DNA of 64,000 nt. It comes from Selenomonas sp. AB3002. Lineage in GTDB: Bacteria; Bacillota; Negativicutes; Selenomonadales; Selenomonadaceae. Position numbers and translations under genes: made by a program. The notes below the pieces were generated by a model. It did not search any database. It was not told where the DNA came from and saw nothing but the letters and a program-made list of their open reading frames with translations. The DNA is taken from assembly GCF_000702545.1 (NCBI RefSeq), contig NZ_JNIO01000008.1, positions 62,001 through 126,000 of the forward strand, written 5' to 3'. Below are positions 49,624 through 58,605 of the stretch, one piece after another; the stretch's first letter is position 1, and each line of letters begins with the position of its first letter.

Positions 49624-50748
49624 ATGATAGATTTACCGCTGAAAAAATTGCGTCCCGGCATGGTGACGGCCCAGAGCATATACAATTCCAGCGGTGCCAG
49701 CTACCTTACCAAAGGCACAGAACTTACCGAGCATTATATAGACAAGCTGCGTGACCTGGGAGTCATTGGCCTGCATGTATTGAACTATTCTTCGGAAATA
49801 AAGCCAATGCCGCCGGAGGATATCCTTTCGGAAAGGACCAGGGTCATGGCCATACAGCGCGTGTGCGATGTGTTTGCCCAGATTGAGCGGACGGGGACTT
49901 TTGAGTTTGAGCCATTGGCCAAAGCTGCTTCTGCCATGGTGGCAGATATCGCCACCCGCAGCGGGAATTTGGTACAGCTGACGGATATACGCGTACACGA
50001 TGAATATACCTTTGCCCATAGTGTCAATGTAGCCATGCTTTCTGGCATGCTGGGGCGTTTGGCTAATCTGCCGGAGGGGGGAGTGCAGGAGCTGACTATG
50101 GGAGGGCTGCTGCATGATCTGGGGAAAATCATCGTGCCCCCGGAAATCCTGAACAAGCGTGGCAGGCTTACGCAGAACGAGTTTGATATCATCAAGCATC
50201 ACCCGGAGGCCGGTTTCAGCAAGATACGGGCCATGTCATTGCCGGATGCCCCTATACTGGGGATAGTGGCTTTGCAGCATCATGAGCATATGAATGGGAA
50301 GGGCTATCCAGGAGGGCGGCAAGGGACGGACATACATCTTTACGGGCGTATTTGCGCTATTGCAGATGTGTACGATGCTCTCACCAGCAGAAGGCCTTAC
50401 AAGAAGGCATACTCTCCTGCTGTGGCTTACAATATCATGGTGAACTGCTCAGAGGGACAATTTGATAAAAGGCTCTTGAAGCTGTTTTTCAGCAATGTGG
50501 CCATCTACCCTGTGGGAACCGTGGTTAAGACTACCAGGGGCTTTGGCATTGTGAAGAAAGTTGAGTTTGGCTTGACGGACAGGCCTACGCTTATGATGTT
50601 TGCAGACCAGTATGAGCATATTCTGCCGGAGCCATATGAAGAACATCTTCGTGAGAGTCCGGAACATGAGATAGACTCAGTGGTGGATGATAAGGTGCTC
50701 CTGACAAGAATAAGGAACTCTGGTTTTGATCCTGCATCTTTGCTGTAA
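49624..50748 (+). CDS. HD-GYP domain phosphodiesterase
   Basis: 374 residues from the ATG at 49624 (GGAAGGA upstream). An N-terminal unassigned region (about 1-120) precedes the HD-GYP domain: HSVNVAMLSGMLG, GLLHDLGKIIVP (HD), IKHHPEAGF, LQHHEHMNGKGYPGG (GYP loop) and ADVYDALTSRRPYKKA. Such enzymes degrade cyclic di-GMP to lower its level. All expected metal ligands are present. A C-terminal beta-rich tail (about 300-374) follows. Confidence 0.88.
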   Translation: MIDLPLKKLRPGMVTAQSIYNSSGASYLTKGTELTEHYIDKLRDLGVIGLHVLNYSSEIKPMPPEDILSERTRVMAIQRVCDVFAQIERTGTFEFEPLAKAASAMVADIATRSGNLVQLTDIRVHDEYTFAHSVNVAMLSGMLGRLANLPEGGVQELTMGGLLHDLGKIIVPPEILNKRGRLTQNEFDIIKHHPEAGFSKIRAMSLPDAPILGIVALQHHEHMNGKGYPGGRQGTDIHLYGRICAIADVYDALTSRRPYKKAYSPAVAYNIMVNCSEGQFDKRLLKLFFSNVAIYPVGTVVKTTRGFGIVKKVEFGLTDRPTLMMFADQYEHILPEPYEEHLRESPEHEIDSVVDDKVLLTRIRNSGFDPASLL

Positions 50749-50761
50749 TTGCACGAAAATA

Positions 50762-50792
50762 AGGGGCACCATACGTTGGCGCCCCTTTTAGA
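50762..50792 (+). terminator. Terminator of the HD-GYP gene
   Basis: GGGGCACCA ... TGGCGCCCC stem (one mismatch) followed by TTTT. Confidence 0.75.
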
Positions 50793-50806
50793 GTGCTTGT
50801 TAATGC

Positions 50807-51352
50807 TTATTTGCCGAAATAACGGTCATAGAGCCCCTTGAAGCCGCAGCCATGGCGGGCTTCGTCCTTGCACATCTCATGAACCGTGTCATGGATGGCA
50901 TCAAGGTTGAGCTGCTTGGCAAGGGTAGCGAGCTCCTTCTTGCCGGCGCAGGCGCCATGCTCAGCGTCTATGCGCATTTCAAGGTTCTTCTTGGTGCTGT
51001 TCGTGAGGACTTCGCCCAAGAGCTCAGCGAACTTGGCAGCATGCTCAGCTTCTTCCCAGGCGTAGCGCTTATAGGCTTCGGCAACCTCAGGATAGCCTTC
51101 ACGGTCAGCCTGACGGCTCATGGCAAGATACATGCCTACTTCGGAGCATTCACCCGTGAAGTTCATGCGCAGGCCTTCGATGATGCGCTCATCAACACCT
51201 TTGGCCACGCCAATGCGGTGCTCATCTGCGAACACCAAATCACCGGTCTGCTCAACGAATTTGTCAGCTGGTGCCTTGCAGATGGGGCACTGAGCCGGAG
51301 GGGCATCTCCCTCATGTACGTAACCACAGACGGTGCAGACAAATTTTTTCAT
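50807..51352 (-). CDS. Reverse rubrerythrin
   Basis: 181 residues from the ATG after AGGAGG. A rubredoxin-like domain is at the N-terminus ([10 protein letters not shown] ... CPICKAP, about 5-35) and the diiron ferritin-like domain follows ([42 protein letters not shown]). This order is the reverse of classical rubrerythrin. Reverse rubrerythrins use NADH-derived electrons to reduce hydrogen peroxide or oxygen in anaerobes. Monocistronic by appearance. Confidence 0.93.
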   Translation of the reverse strand: MKKFVCTVCGYVHEGDAPPAQCPICKAPADKFVEQTGDLVFADEHRIGVAKGVDERIIEGLRMNFTGECSEVGMYLAMSRQADREGYPEVAEAYKRYAWEEAEHAAKFAELLGEVLTNSTKKNLEMRIDAEHGACAGKKELATLAKQLNLDAIHDTVHEMCKDEARHGCGFKGLYDRYFGK

Positions 51353-51487
51353 TTGGCATCCTCCTAAAAAATACACAGAATGACAACTTGCTCCCATATT
51401 TTGTGGCTTATCGCTACGCCACCTATTATATAATAAAGGTCAGAAAATTTCAACATAAAAATAAGCAAAAAGGCATGTATGGGGCGG

Positions 51488-51522
51488 TTTTGTATAATTT
51501 TGTCTATCGACAGAATCTGAAA
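51488..51522 (+). repeat. Palindromic repeat unit D1
   Basis: ATTTTGTC-TATC-GACAGAAT with flanks shared with the unit 67 bases downstream. It is followed by GGCGCTATGGC, resembling the right arm of copy B. Confidence 0.6.
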
Positions 51523-51554
51523 AAAGGCGCTATGGCTTATCGCCGAAACGCTGA

Positions 51555-51602
51555 TTTGTGTAATTTTGTCTATCGACAAAATCTGAAATATAGCGTTATA
51601 AT
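51555..51602 (+). promoter_or_regulatory. Repeat unit D2 with the tsaE promoter
   Basis: A perfect palindrome ATTTTGTC-TATC-GACAAAAT (51563-51582) overlaps TCGACA, a 5/6 match to the -35. Eighteen bases on is TATAAT (51597-51602). Similar layout precedes sufC. Confidence 0.55.
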
Positions 51603-51659
51603 AGAAAATTGAATGGAGACTGATGTAACTGTCTATCAAAATAGGAGAGATAAAAAATT

Positions 51660-52136
51660 ATGTTTACGTGTACAACCAATTCCCCTGAGGAAACTGCTGA
51701 CCTAGCTGATAAACTGGGACAGAAGATCCGCGAGGGAACCGTGCTGTGCTTGGAAGGTGATTTGGGCGCAGGCAAGACCCTTTTTGTCCAGAGCCTGGCA
51801 AAGACTTTGGGCGTGGAGGGGGAAGTCACCAGCCCTACCTTCAATCTGATGAACATATATGAGGGCATCTGCCCAATCTACCATTTCGACCTCTATCGCC
51901 TGGAGACGGAAGAGGAACTGGAGGAAATCGGCTTCTATGAATATCTGGAGGAGCCGGAGGGCATCGTGGTCATTGAGTGGCCCGACAAGTTCCCCCAGTC
52001 CATGCCGGATGACTATGTGGAAGTGTCCATTGAGCGCATCAGCGAGACTGGCCGCAAGCTCACTTTTTCCTCCATTGGTGAAGAGAACAAGGAATTTTTG
52101 AAGGAGTTGGAGACCTTTGTCAATACTGGCCATTGA
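51660..52136 (+). CDS. tsaE: t6A biosynthesis ATPase TsaE
   Basis: 158 residues. Walker A LEGDLGAGKTLF (about 30-41), VTSPTFNLMNIYEG and YHFDLYRLE are family hallmarks. With TsaB and TsaD it forms the complex that transfers threonylcarbamoyl to A37 of tRNAs. AGGAGAG precedes the ATG. It overlaps tsaB by 20 bases. Confidence 0.96.
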   Translation: MFTCTTNSPEETADLADKLGQKIREGTVLCLEGDLGAGKTLFVQSLAKTLGVEGEVTSPTFNLMNIYEGICPIYHFDLYRLETEEELEEIGFYEYLEEPEGIVVIEWPDKFPQSMPDDYVEVSIERISETGRKLTFSSIGEENKEFLKELETFVNTGH

Positions 52137-52839
52137 TACAGCCACCCAGGTTTCAAGCGTGGCTGTGGCCTCAGAGGCGCGGCTTTCTGCTGAACTTACC
52201 ATGCAGGCCCGCCTGACCCATTCTGAGACTTTGCTCCCACATATGGAGCAGGTGCTCAAAATGGCAAATGTGAAAAAAGAAGATTTGGATGGCATCGCCG
52301 TGAGCATTGGGCCGGGCTCCTTTACAGGGCTTCGCATCGGTCTGGCGGCAGCCAAGGCTGTCTGCTATGCCCTGAAGCTGCCTCTTATAGGCGTGCCTAC
52401 CCTGGAAGCTATGGCCTGGCACTATCCTGTGCCGGGGGTGCGCATCGTGACCCTGCTGGATGCCCAGAAAGGCAATGCTTACCGCCAGAGTTTCCGCTTC
52501 CATGAGGGACGCATGGAGGCACAGGAAGAAATCACCGTCTCCGGCCTGCTTGAGGTTATCTCTTCTTGCGGGGAGATGAAGGAGCCAGTGGTGCTCCTGG
52601 GGGATGTGGTGCCCAAGAAGATTGCGGGCAAGCTGGAACTTCCCGCTAATGTCAGCCTGGCCCCTGCTCATCTGGTCATGCCCCGGGCCGCTTGTGTGGC
52701 TATGGTGGGATTGAAGAAGCTGGCTGCAGGTGAAGTGGGCAATGTCATGGATATGGAGCCTGTCTATATTCGCCGCAGCGAGGCGGAGGTTCTGTGGGAG
52801 AAGCGTCATCCCGAGGCAGCGGAGGGCGGTGCCAAGTGA
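52117..52839 (+). CDS. tsaB: t6A biosynthesis protein TsaB
   Basis: 240 residues starting at TTG (AAGGAG about 10 bases before). MSILAIDTATQVSSVAV and GIAVSIGPGSFTGLRIGLAAAKA are the ASKHA signatures of TsaB, the inactive partner that dimerises with TsaD. It is co-translated with tsaE and overlaps rimI by 4 bases. Confidence 0.95.
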   Translation: MSILAIDTATQVSSVAVASEARLSAELTMQARLTHSETLLPHMEQVLKMANVKKEDLDGIAVSIGPGSFTGLRIGLAAAKAVCYALKLPLIGVPTLEAMAWHYPVPGVRIVTLLDAQKGNAYRQSFRFHEGRMEAQEEITVSGLLEVISSCGEMKEPVVLLGDVVPKKIAGKLELPANVSLAPAHLVMPRAACVAMVGLKKLAAGEVGNVMDMEPVYIRRSEAEVLWEKRHPEAAEGGAK

Positions 52840-53294
52840 AGCTTACTTTCCGCGAAATGGTGCCGGATGATGCGGCAGCTGTTGAAAAGGTGGAGAAGGC
52901 CTGCTTTGCCATGCCCTGGTCCAGGGAGTCCTTTTGGCGGGAAGCTGCCAATGAGAACACCCTTTACCTGCTGGCGCTGGATGAGGAGACTCCTGCAGAG
53001 GAGCAGGTCATAGGCTATGTGGGGTGCTGGATCTCCTTTGAGGAGGCCCAGATCACCAATGTGGCAGTGTCTCCTGATTACCGGGGGAAGCACGTGGGCA
53101 CGGAAATGATGGCAGAGCTGATCCAAAGGGTGAAGGAGAAAGGCGTAACTGCCCTTACCCTGGAAGTGCGGCCTTCAAATGATCCTGCGCTGGCCCTTTA
53201 CAAGAATTTCGGCTTCAAGGAGGCCGGACGTCGTCCCCGCTATTATCAGGACAATGGGGAAGACGCCATCATCATGTGGAATACGAAGATTTGA
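52836..53294 (+). CDS. rimI: Ribosomal protein S18-alanine N-acetyltransferase
   Basis: 152 residues from GTG (GGAGGG upstream, overlap GTGA with tsaB). GNAT fold: acetyl-CoA loop VSPDYRGKHVGTEMM (about 82-96) and LEVRPSNDPALALYKNFGF, the RimI signature. It acetylates the N-terminus of S18 and possibly other proteins. Its place between tsaB and tsaD is common in Firmicutes. Confidence 0.93.
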   Translation: MKLTFREMVPDDAAAVEKVEKACFAMPWSRESFWREAANENTLYLLALDEETPAEEQVIGYVGCWISFEEAQITNVAVSPDYRGKHVGTEMMAELIQRVKEKGVTALTLEVRPSNDPALALYKNFGFKEAGRRPRYYQDNGEDAIIMWNTKI

Positions 53295-53307
53295 AATAGG
53301 AGCTTTA

Positions 53308-54342
53308 ATGGAACAGAAAGACCAGCAGGAAATCCTGACCCTTGGCATTGAGTCCAGCTGTGACGAGACTTCGGCAGCGGTGCTCAAGGGGGGGCGGGAA
53401 ATCCTTTCCAATATCATTTCCACCCAGATACCCATTCATCAGAAATTTGGAGGGGTGGTGCCGGAGATTGCTTCCCGGAAACACATTGTGAACATCATGC
53501 CTGTTATTGATGAGGCAGTCCGCGAGGCCGGAGTGGAACTTGGCGATATCGACCAGGTGGCAGTGACTTATGGTCCCGGGCTGGTGGGAGCTCTGCTGGT
53601 GGGAGTGTCGGCAGGCAAGTCTTTGGCTTATGCCCTGGATGTGCCCCTGATTGGGGTGAACCATCTGGAGGGGCATATCTTTGCCAATTTCCTTTCTGAT
53701 ACTTCCCTTGAGCCGCCTTTTATGGCTCTGGTGGTATCAGGTGGACATACGGCTTTGGTGGATGTGCGGGGCTATAATGAGTTCCGCATGATGGGCCAGA
53801 CCCGTGATGATGCGGCAGGGGAAGCCTTTGACAAGATTGCCCGGGTCATGGGGCTGCCTTATCCCGGCGGTCCCCGCATAGACGCCCTGGCCAAGGAGGG
53901 CAACCCCCTGGCTATTGATTTCCCCCGCGCTCTGGAGGAAAAGGGCAATTACGAGTTCAGCTTCAGCGGTTTGAAATCGGCGGTGCTGAACTACATCAAT
54001 AGCGAGAAGATGAAGGGGCATGAGCTGAACAAGGCTGATATTGCCGCTTCCTTCCAGCATTCCGTCATCGAGGTGCTGACCCACAAGGCCTTTGAGGCAG
54101 TGGCAGAAGCAGGCAGAGATACACTGGTACTGGCAGGTGGCGTGGCCGCTAACAGCGGCCTGGAGGCAAGGCTCAGGGAAGAGGCAGGCAGGCGCGGAGT
54201 GAAGTTCTCCTATCCCAGCAAAATCCTCTGCACGGACAACGCCGCCATGATTGCCTGCCGTGGGTACTATCAGGCACAGGCCGGGCTTTACAGCGACCAT
54301 TATCTGAATGCCGTGCCGGGACTTACCCTGACAGATAAATAA
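53308..54342 (+). CDS. tsaD: tRNA threonylcarbamoyladenosine synthase TsaD
   Basis: 344 residues. TLGIESSCDETSAAVL at the N-terminus, metal-binding HQKFGGVVPEIASRKHI and NHLEGHIFANF (His pairs), VSGGHTALV and LAGGVAANSGLEARL: the full Kae1/YgjD set. It catalyses the final transfer of threonylcarbamoyl to tRNA A37. Start at the ATG after TAGGAG. Confidence 0.97.
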   Translation: MEQKDQQEILTLGIESSCDETSAAVLKGGREILSNIISTQIPIHQKFGGVVPEIASRKHIVNIMPVIDEAVREAGVELGDIDQVAVTYGPGLVGALLVGVSAGKSLAYALDVPLIGVNHLEGHIFANFLSDTSLEPPFMALVVSGGHTALVDVRGYNEFRMMGQTRDDAAGEAFDKIARVMGLPYPGGPRIDALAKEGNPLAIDFPRALEEKGNYEFSFSGLKSAVLNYINSEKMKGHELNKADIAASFQHSVIEVLTHKAFEAVAEAGRDTLVLAGGVAANSGLEARLREEAGRRGVKFSYPSKILCTDNAAMIACRGYYQAQAGLYSDHYLNAVPGLTLTDK

Positions 54343-54404
54343 ATTTAGTTTGTGAGATGATATGAAGCAGCTTTTTGGTACCAGTAAAGGACAGGGATGA
54401 ATTT

Positions 54405-54968
54405 ATGCCCCAGGGATTGCCCAGCGTTTTGTTAGTCGAGCCGGAGTACCGCTTGCGTCTCCAGTACAAGAGTATTTTCAAGAAAGCCGGTTTTGAGCTC
54501 TCGGGAGAGGCAGGGGAACCTGCCAGAGCCCTTGAGCTTGCTATAGAAAAGAAACCGGGAGCCGTGTTATTTCACCTGGGGACAGAGCCGGAAGGTACAG
54601 AAAGCCTGGCAAGGCTGGCGAAGCTGGCTCCCGTCCTGGTATTGGGAAAGGCTGCTCCTGAACTGGCCTTGCTGGGCATTTACGGCTGCCTGCCTGAGGG
54701 AGCGGAGGATGAGGAAATCCTCACATCTCTTGCTATAGCTTCTGCCAGATGGCAGGAAGCAAAAAGTCTCCGCCAGGAGGCTGAGGAGCTGCGCGACCTC
54801 CTGGCTCTGCGGAAGATTCTGGATCAGGCCAAGGGCATCCTTATGAAGAAGCATCACATGAGCGAGCAGGAGGCACACCGTCGCATCCAGCGTTATGCCA
54901 TGTACAAGCGGCTGACGGTGAAGTCCGTGGCCGAGGCCATTATCAAAGCCACGGGTGGTAAAGTGTGA
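54405..54968 (+). CDS. ANTAR-domain RNA-binding regulator, degenerate receiver
   Basis: 188 residues from the ATG at 54405 (GGACAGGG upstream; TTG at 54375 possible). The N-terminal part has a receiver-like fold (SVLLVEPEYRLRLQYKSIFKKAGFEL), but the expected phospho-acceptor Asp is absent: the strand reads GAVLFHLG. A coiled coil (about 120-135) leads to the ANTAR domain LRKILDQAKGILMKKHHMSEQEAHRRIQ (spanning about 130-185). ANTAR proteins bind paired hexaloop RNAs and block terminators. The target is not visible nearby. Confidence 0.85.
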   Translation: MPQGLPSVLLVEPEYRLRLQYKSIFKKAGFELSGEAGEPARALELAIEKKPGAVLFHLGTEPEGTESLARLAKLAPVLVLGKAAPELALLGIYGCLPEGAEDEEILTSLAIASARWQEAKSLRQEAEELRDLLALRKILDQAKGILMKKHHMSEQEAHRRIQRYAMYKRLTVKSVAEAIIKATGGKV

Positions 54969-54979
54969 GACCTGCACGT

Positions 54980-55073
54980 TAAGGCGTTCAGGCCACAGGT
55001 ACAGCAACGCTTCACTTGAAATTTTGCCTGTGGCAAAATTTCACACGTTCCGCTTATGCTGCACCTGTGGCCT
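54980..55073. repeat. Palindromic intergenic repeat, copy C
   Basis: Inverted relative to copy B at 45909. Centre ATTTTGCC-TGT-GGCAAAAT (55021-55039); outer arms GGCCACAGGT (54991-55000) and ACCTGTGGCC (55063-55072) are fully complementary, extended by CAGC/GCTG. Confidence 0.85.
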
Positions 55074-55096
55074 TCGCTTACCTTGATATGATTAAA

Positions 55097-55147
55097 CAAA
55101 GCATTCGACCCTGATGTTAGGAGGGGGCGGGTGCTTTGTTTTTTTGA
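55097..55147 (+). terminator. Terminator before groES
   Basis: CAAAGCA ... TGCTTTG with inner CCC/GGG pairing, followed by TTTTTTT. It ends the tsa/ANTAR unit. Confidence 0.6.
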
Positions 55148-55165
55148 CTTTTTTAATTTTATTTA

Positions 55166-55194
55166 TTGACTTTTTGATGTTCAAGCGTTATCAT
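55166..55194 (+). promoter_or_regulatory. Promoter of groESL
   Basis: TTGACT, 17 bases, TATCAT. The start would fall just before the CIRCE element. Confidence 0.7.
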
Positions 55195-55205
55195 AATACC
55201 TGTGA

Positions 55206-55232
55206 TTAGCACTCGACGTGAGTGAGTGCTAA
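55206..55232 (+). promoter_or_regulatory. CIRCE operator (HrcA site)
   Basis: TTAGCACTC-N9-GAGTGCTAA, an exact consensus match. HrcA repressor binds it and releases it under heat stress. Confidence 0.98.
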
Positions 55233-55274
55233 CAGATTGAATCTTGTATATTTCTATATGGGAGGAAGATAAAT

Positions 55275-55556
55275 ATGATTAAGCCATTGGGCGAAAGAGT
55301 TGTCATTGAAGTTTCCGAGGGCGATGTCAAGACTGCCAGCGGCATTGTGCTGCCGGACACTGCCAAAGAGAAGCCCCAGAAGGGCAAGGTTGTGGCTGTA
55401 GGCGCAGGCAAGCTTCTGGACAATGGCCAGCGCGCTGAGATGGAAGTCAAGGTTGGCGACGACATCCTCTTCTCTAAATATTCCGGGACTGAGGTCAAGG
55501 TTGATGACAAGGATTACCTGGTCATCCGCGAGAGCGACATCCTGGCAGTTCTCTAA
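55275..55556 (+). CDS. groES: Co-chaperonin GroES
   Basis: 93 residues. [28 protein letters not shown], the mobile loop, and the C-terminal [13 protein letters not shown] are diagnostic. GGGAGGAAG precedes the ATG. Controlled by CIRCE; followed after 30 bases by groEL. Confidence 0.98.
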   Translation: MIKPLGERVVIEVSEGDVKTASGIVLPDTAKEKPQKGKVVAVGAGKLLDNGQRAEMEVKVGDDILFSKYSGTEVKVDDKDYLVIRESDILAVL

Positions 55557-55586
55557 TTGAATCAGAACCTTTTGGAGGTAATATAA

Positions 55587-57212
<1,626 letters not shown>

Positions 57213-57244
57213 TAAGGCATAAGAGTACTGTCCGTATAGGAAAG

Positions 57245-57285
57245 AAAGCACCACTCGTTCTGGTTGAGCGAGTGGTGCTTTTTAA
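57245..57285 (+). terminator. Terminator of groESL
   Basis: AAGCACCACTCG ... CGAGTGGTGCTTTTT, a 12-pair stem and T-run. Confidence 0.9.
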
Positions 57286-57315
57286 TATGCTTTATCAAAG
57301 CTCATTTAGCCAATG

Positions 57316-57357
57316 AAAAATCCCGAAAGCAATTTTGATATCGCTTTCGGGATTTAT
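57316..57357 (-). terminator. Terminator of tRNA-Arg
   Basis: ATCCCGAAAGC ... GCTTTCGGGAT; on the minus strand it is followed by TTTTTC. It lies about 50 bases past the tRNA 3' end. Confidence 0.85.
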
Positions 57358-57403
57358 ATATTACCTTCGTGACTGAATACTCAACGCCACGAAACACTCA
57401 TTT

Positions 57404-57478
57404 TGGTGCGCTCGGCGGGAGTCGAACCCACGCTTTCAGCTCCGGAGGCTAACGTCCTATCCACTGGACTACGAGCGC
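57404..57478 (-). tRNA. tRNA-Arg (CCG)
   Basis: Acceptor GCGCTCG pairs with CGAGCGC; encoded ACCA end. Anticodon loop CTCCGGA gives CCG, reading CGG. T-arm GGGTTCGACTCCC. Confidence 0.95.
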
Positions 57479-57600
57479 AATCAACTCTGTAATAATATCA
57501 TGTTTTGCTTAATTGTGTCAAGGATTTTGACTGAATTCATCTCCCAAATGGGGATTTGGGGATATCTTATAGCTGTAAATTTCGAACGTCATACGGTTAT

Positions 57601-58161
57601 TTACAGAAACTTCCTTATCATTTCAGCTGCGGTGTTGTCGCCGCCGCGCCTGTCTGAGCAGGAGGCGGAGACGGAGACTTTGTAGCGGTCATCGCCGTAG
57701 TAGACAGCCTTGTGATGGCTGCTTATCTTTGAAGAGGAGGTTATGCCCAGGTCGCTGAGTTTTTTCCTGACGGAAGCGTCCATGGTTACGTAGCCTTTGA
57801 AAGCAGCCTGCAGTGCTTTGGCACGGGTGTTGGGAGCGCCTTCCACGGGGTTGGCTTTCAGGATGTCGTCCACGACGTCTGCCCGGCGGGTGCCATCTTT
57901 GACGATGTTGGCTCTGGCGGCTTTCAGCACATCCATGAGGATTTCTCTGACTTCGTTGGGGTAGAGGTCAGCTTCCTGGCCACGGGAAATCAGTCCGTCG
58001 TTGAGGCTTACGGTTTGGCCCCGGGCTCGTTCATCTATTATTTTTTGAAGGCGTTCATTTTCTTCTTTTAGAACTTCGATGTCGATATTTAGCATATCGA
58101 TGGTGTTGTCATAGTAAGTCATGAGTTCCTGCATGCTCTTTGGTTTCTGTGACTGGTTCAT
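57601..58161 (-). CDS. Coiled-coil hypothetical protein
   Basis: 186 residues from the ATG at 58161; an ATG four codons earlier contains the GGAGG ribosome site itself and is unlikely. An N-terminal helix and coiled coil (DIEVLKEENERLQKIIDERA, about 30-50) precede a basic region (RANIVKDGTRRADVVDDILKAN) and a C-terminal VRKKLSDLGITSSSKISSHHKAVYYGDDRYKVSVSAS-like segment. No signal peptide. The layout suggests an oligomer that may bind nucleic acid, but I do not recognise it. Confidence 0.55.
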   Translation of the reverse strand: MNQSQKPKSMQELMTYYDNTIDMLNIDIEVLKEENERLQKIIDERARGQTVSLNDGLISRGQEADLYPNEVREILMDVLKAARANIVKDGTRRADVVDDILKANPVEGAPNTRAKALQAAFKGYVTMDASVRKKLSDLGITSSSKISSHHKAVYYGDDRYKVSVSASCSDRRGGDNTAAEMIRKFL

Positions 58162-58340
58162 TTTTTCCTCCATATACTCTACATAATATTGTACGATATC
58201 TATTATAACCTACTTGTATACTGCTTGAGAATAGAAAGTTTAATGCAATACTGAAATTTCTGTACGCAGGCAGGGATTTTGAGGAATAAGTAGTATATAT
58301 ACACTAGGATTATACAGGGCATTTTTGGGGAGGGTGAGCT

Positions 58341-58562
58341 ATGGAAGATGTGAAGAAACCTATACGGGAAGCTTTGGAGACCTTGAAGGAAATGCAGAGA
58401 TATGAATCAAGCTATGCGCAAATCAATAAGTTCCACCAAGTGGTAAACCGTTTTGCTCAGCTGGAGCGGGTCTGCGATCTTATGGCGGCAGCCCTGGCCG
58501 AAGTGGAGGGGTGCCATAAGGAAGATGTGCTGAAGGAGTATTTTGACAAGGCTGACCTATAA
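58341..58562 (+). CDS. Small helical protein before a chemoreceptor
   Basis: 73 residues, all-helical ([23 protein letters not shown]...). GGGGAGGG lies upstream of the ATG. It ends 43 bases before the chemoreceptor gene and may be co-transcribed with it. Family unknown. Confidence 0.55.
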   Translation: MEDVKKPIREALETLKEMQRYESSYAQINKFHQVVNRFAQLERVCDLMAAALAEVEGCHKEDVLKEYFDKADL

Positions 58563-58605
58563 GTCAGGCCCGGGCCCGGGTGCCCCGAGAAAGGATGAAG
58601 ACTTC

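Larger units (their letters stand above)
51353..51659. other. Intergenic region rich in short palindromes
   Basis: No gene seen. It holds a GTGGC...GCCAC hairpin (about 51401-51422), two related repeat units (51488 and 51555) and the tsa operon promoter at 51597-51602. Confidence 0.5.

Noticed and set aside
51488-51602. A possible CRISPR array (two similar ~35-base units, 67 bases apart)
   Set aside because: Only two units, palindromic themselves, no cas genes, and the second carries a promoter; better explained as a dispersed repeat family.
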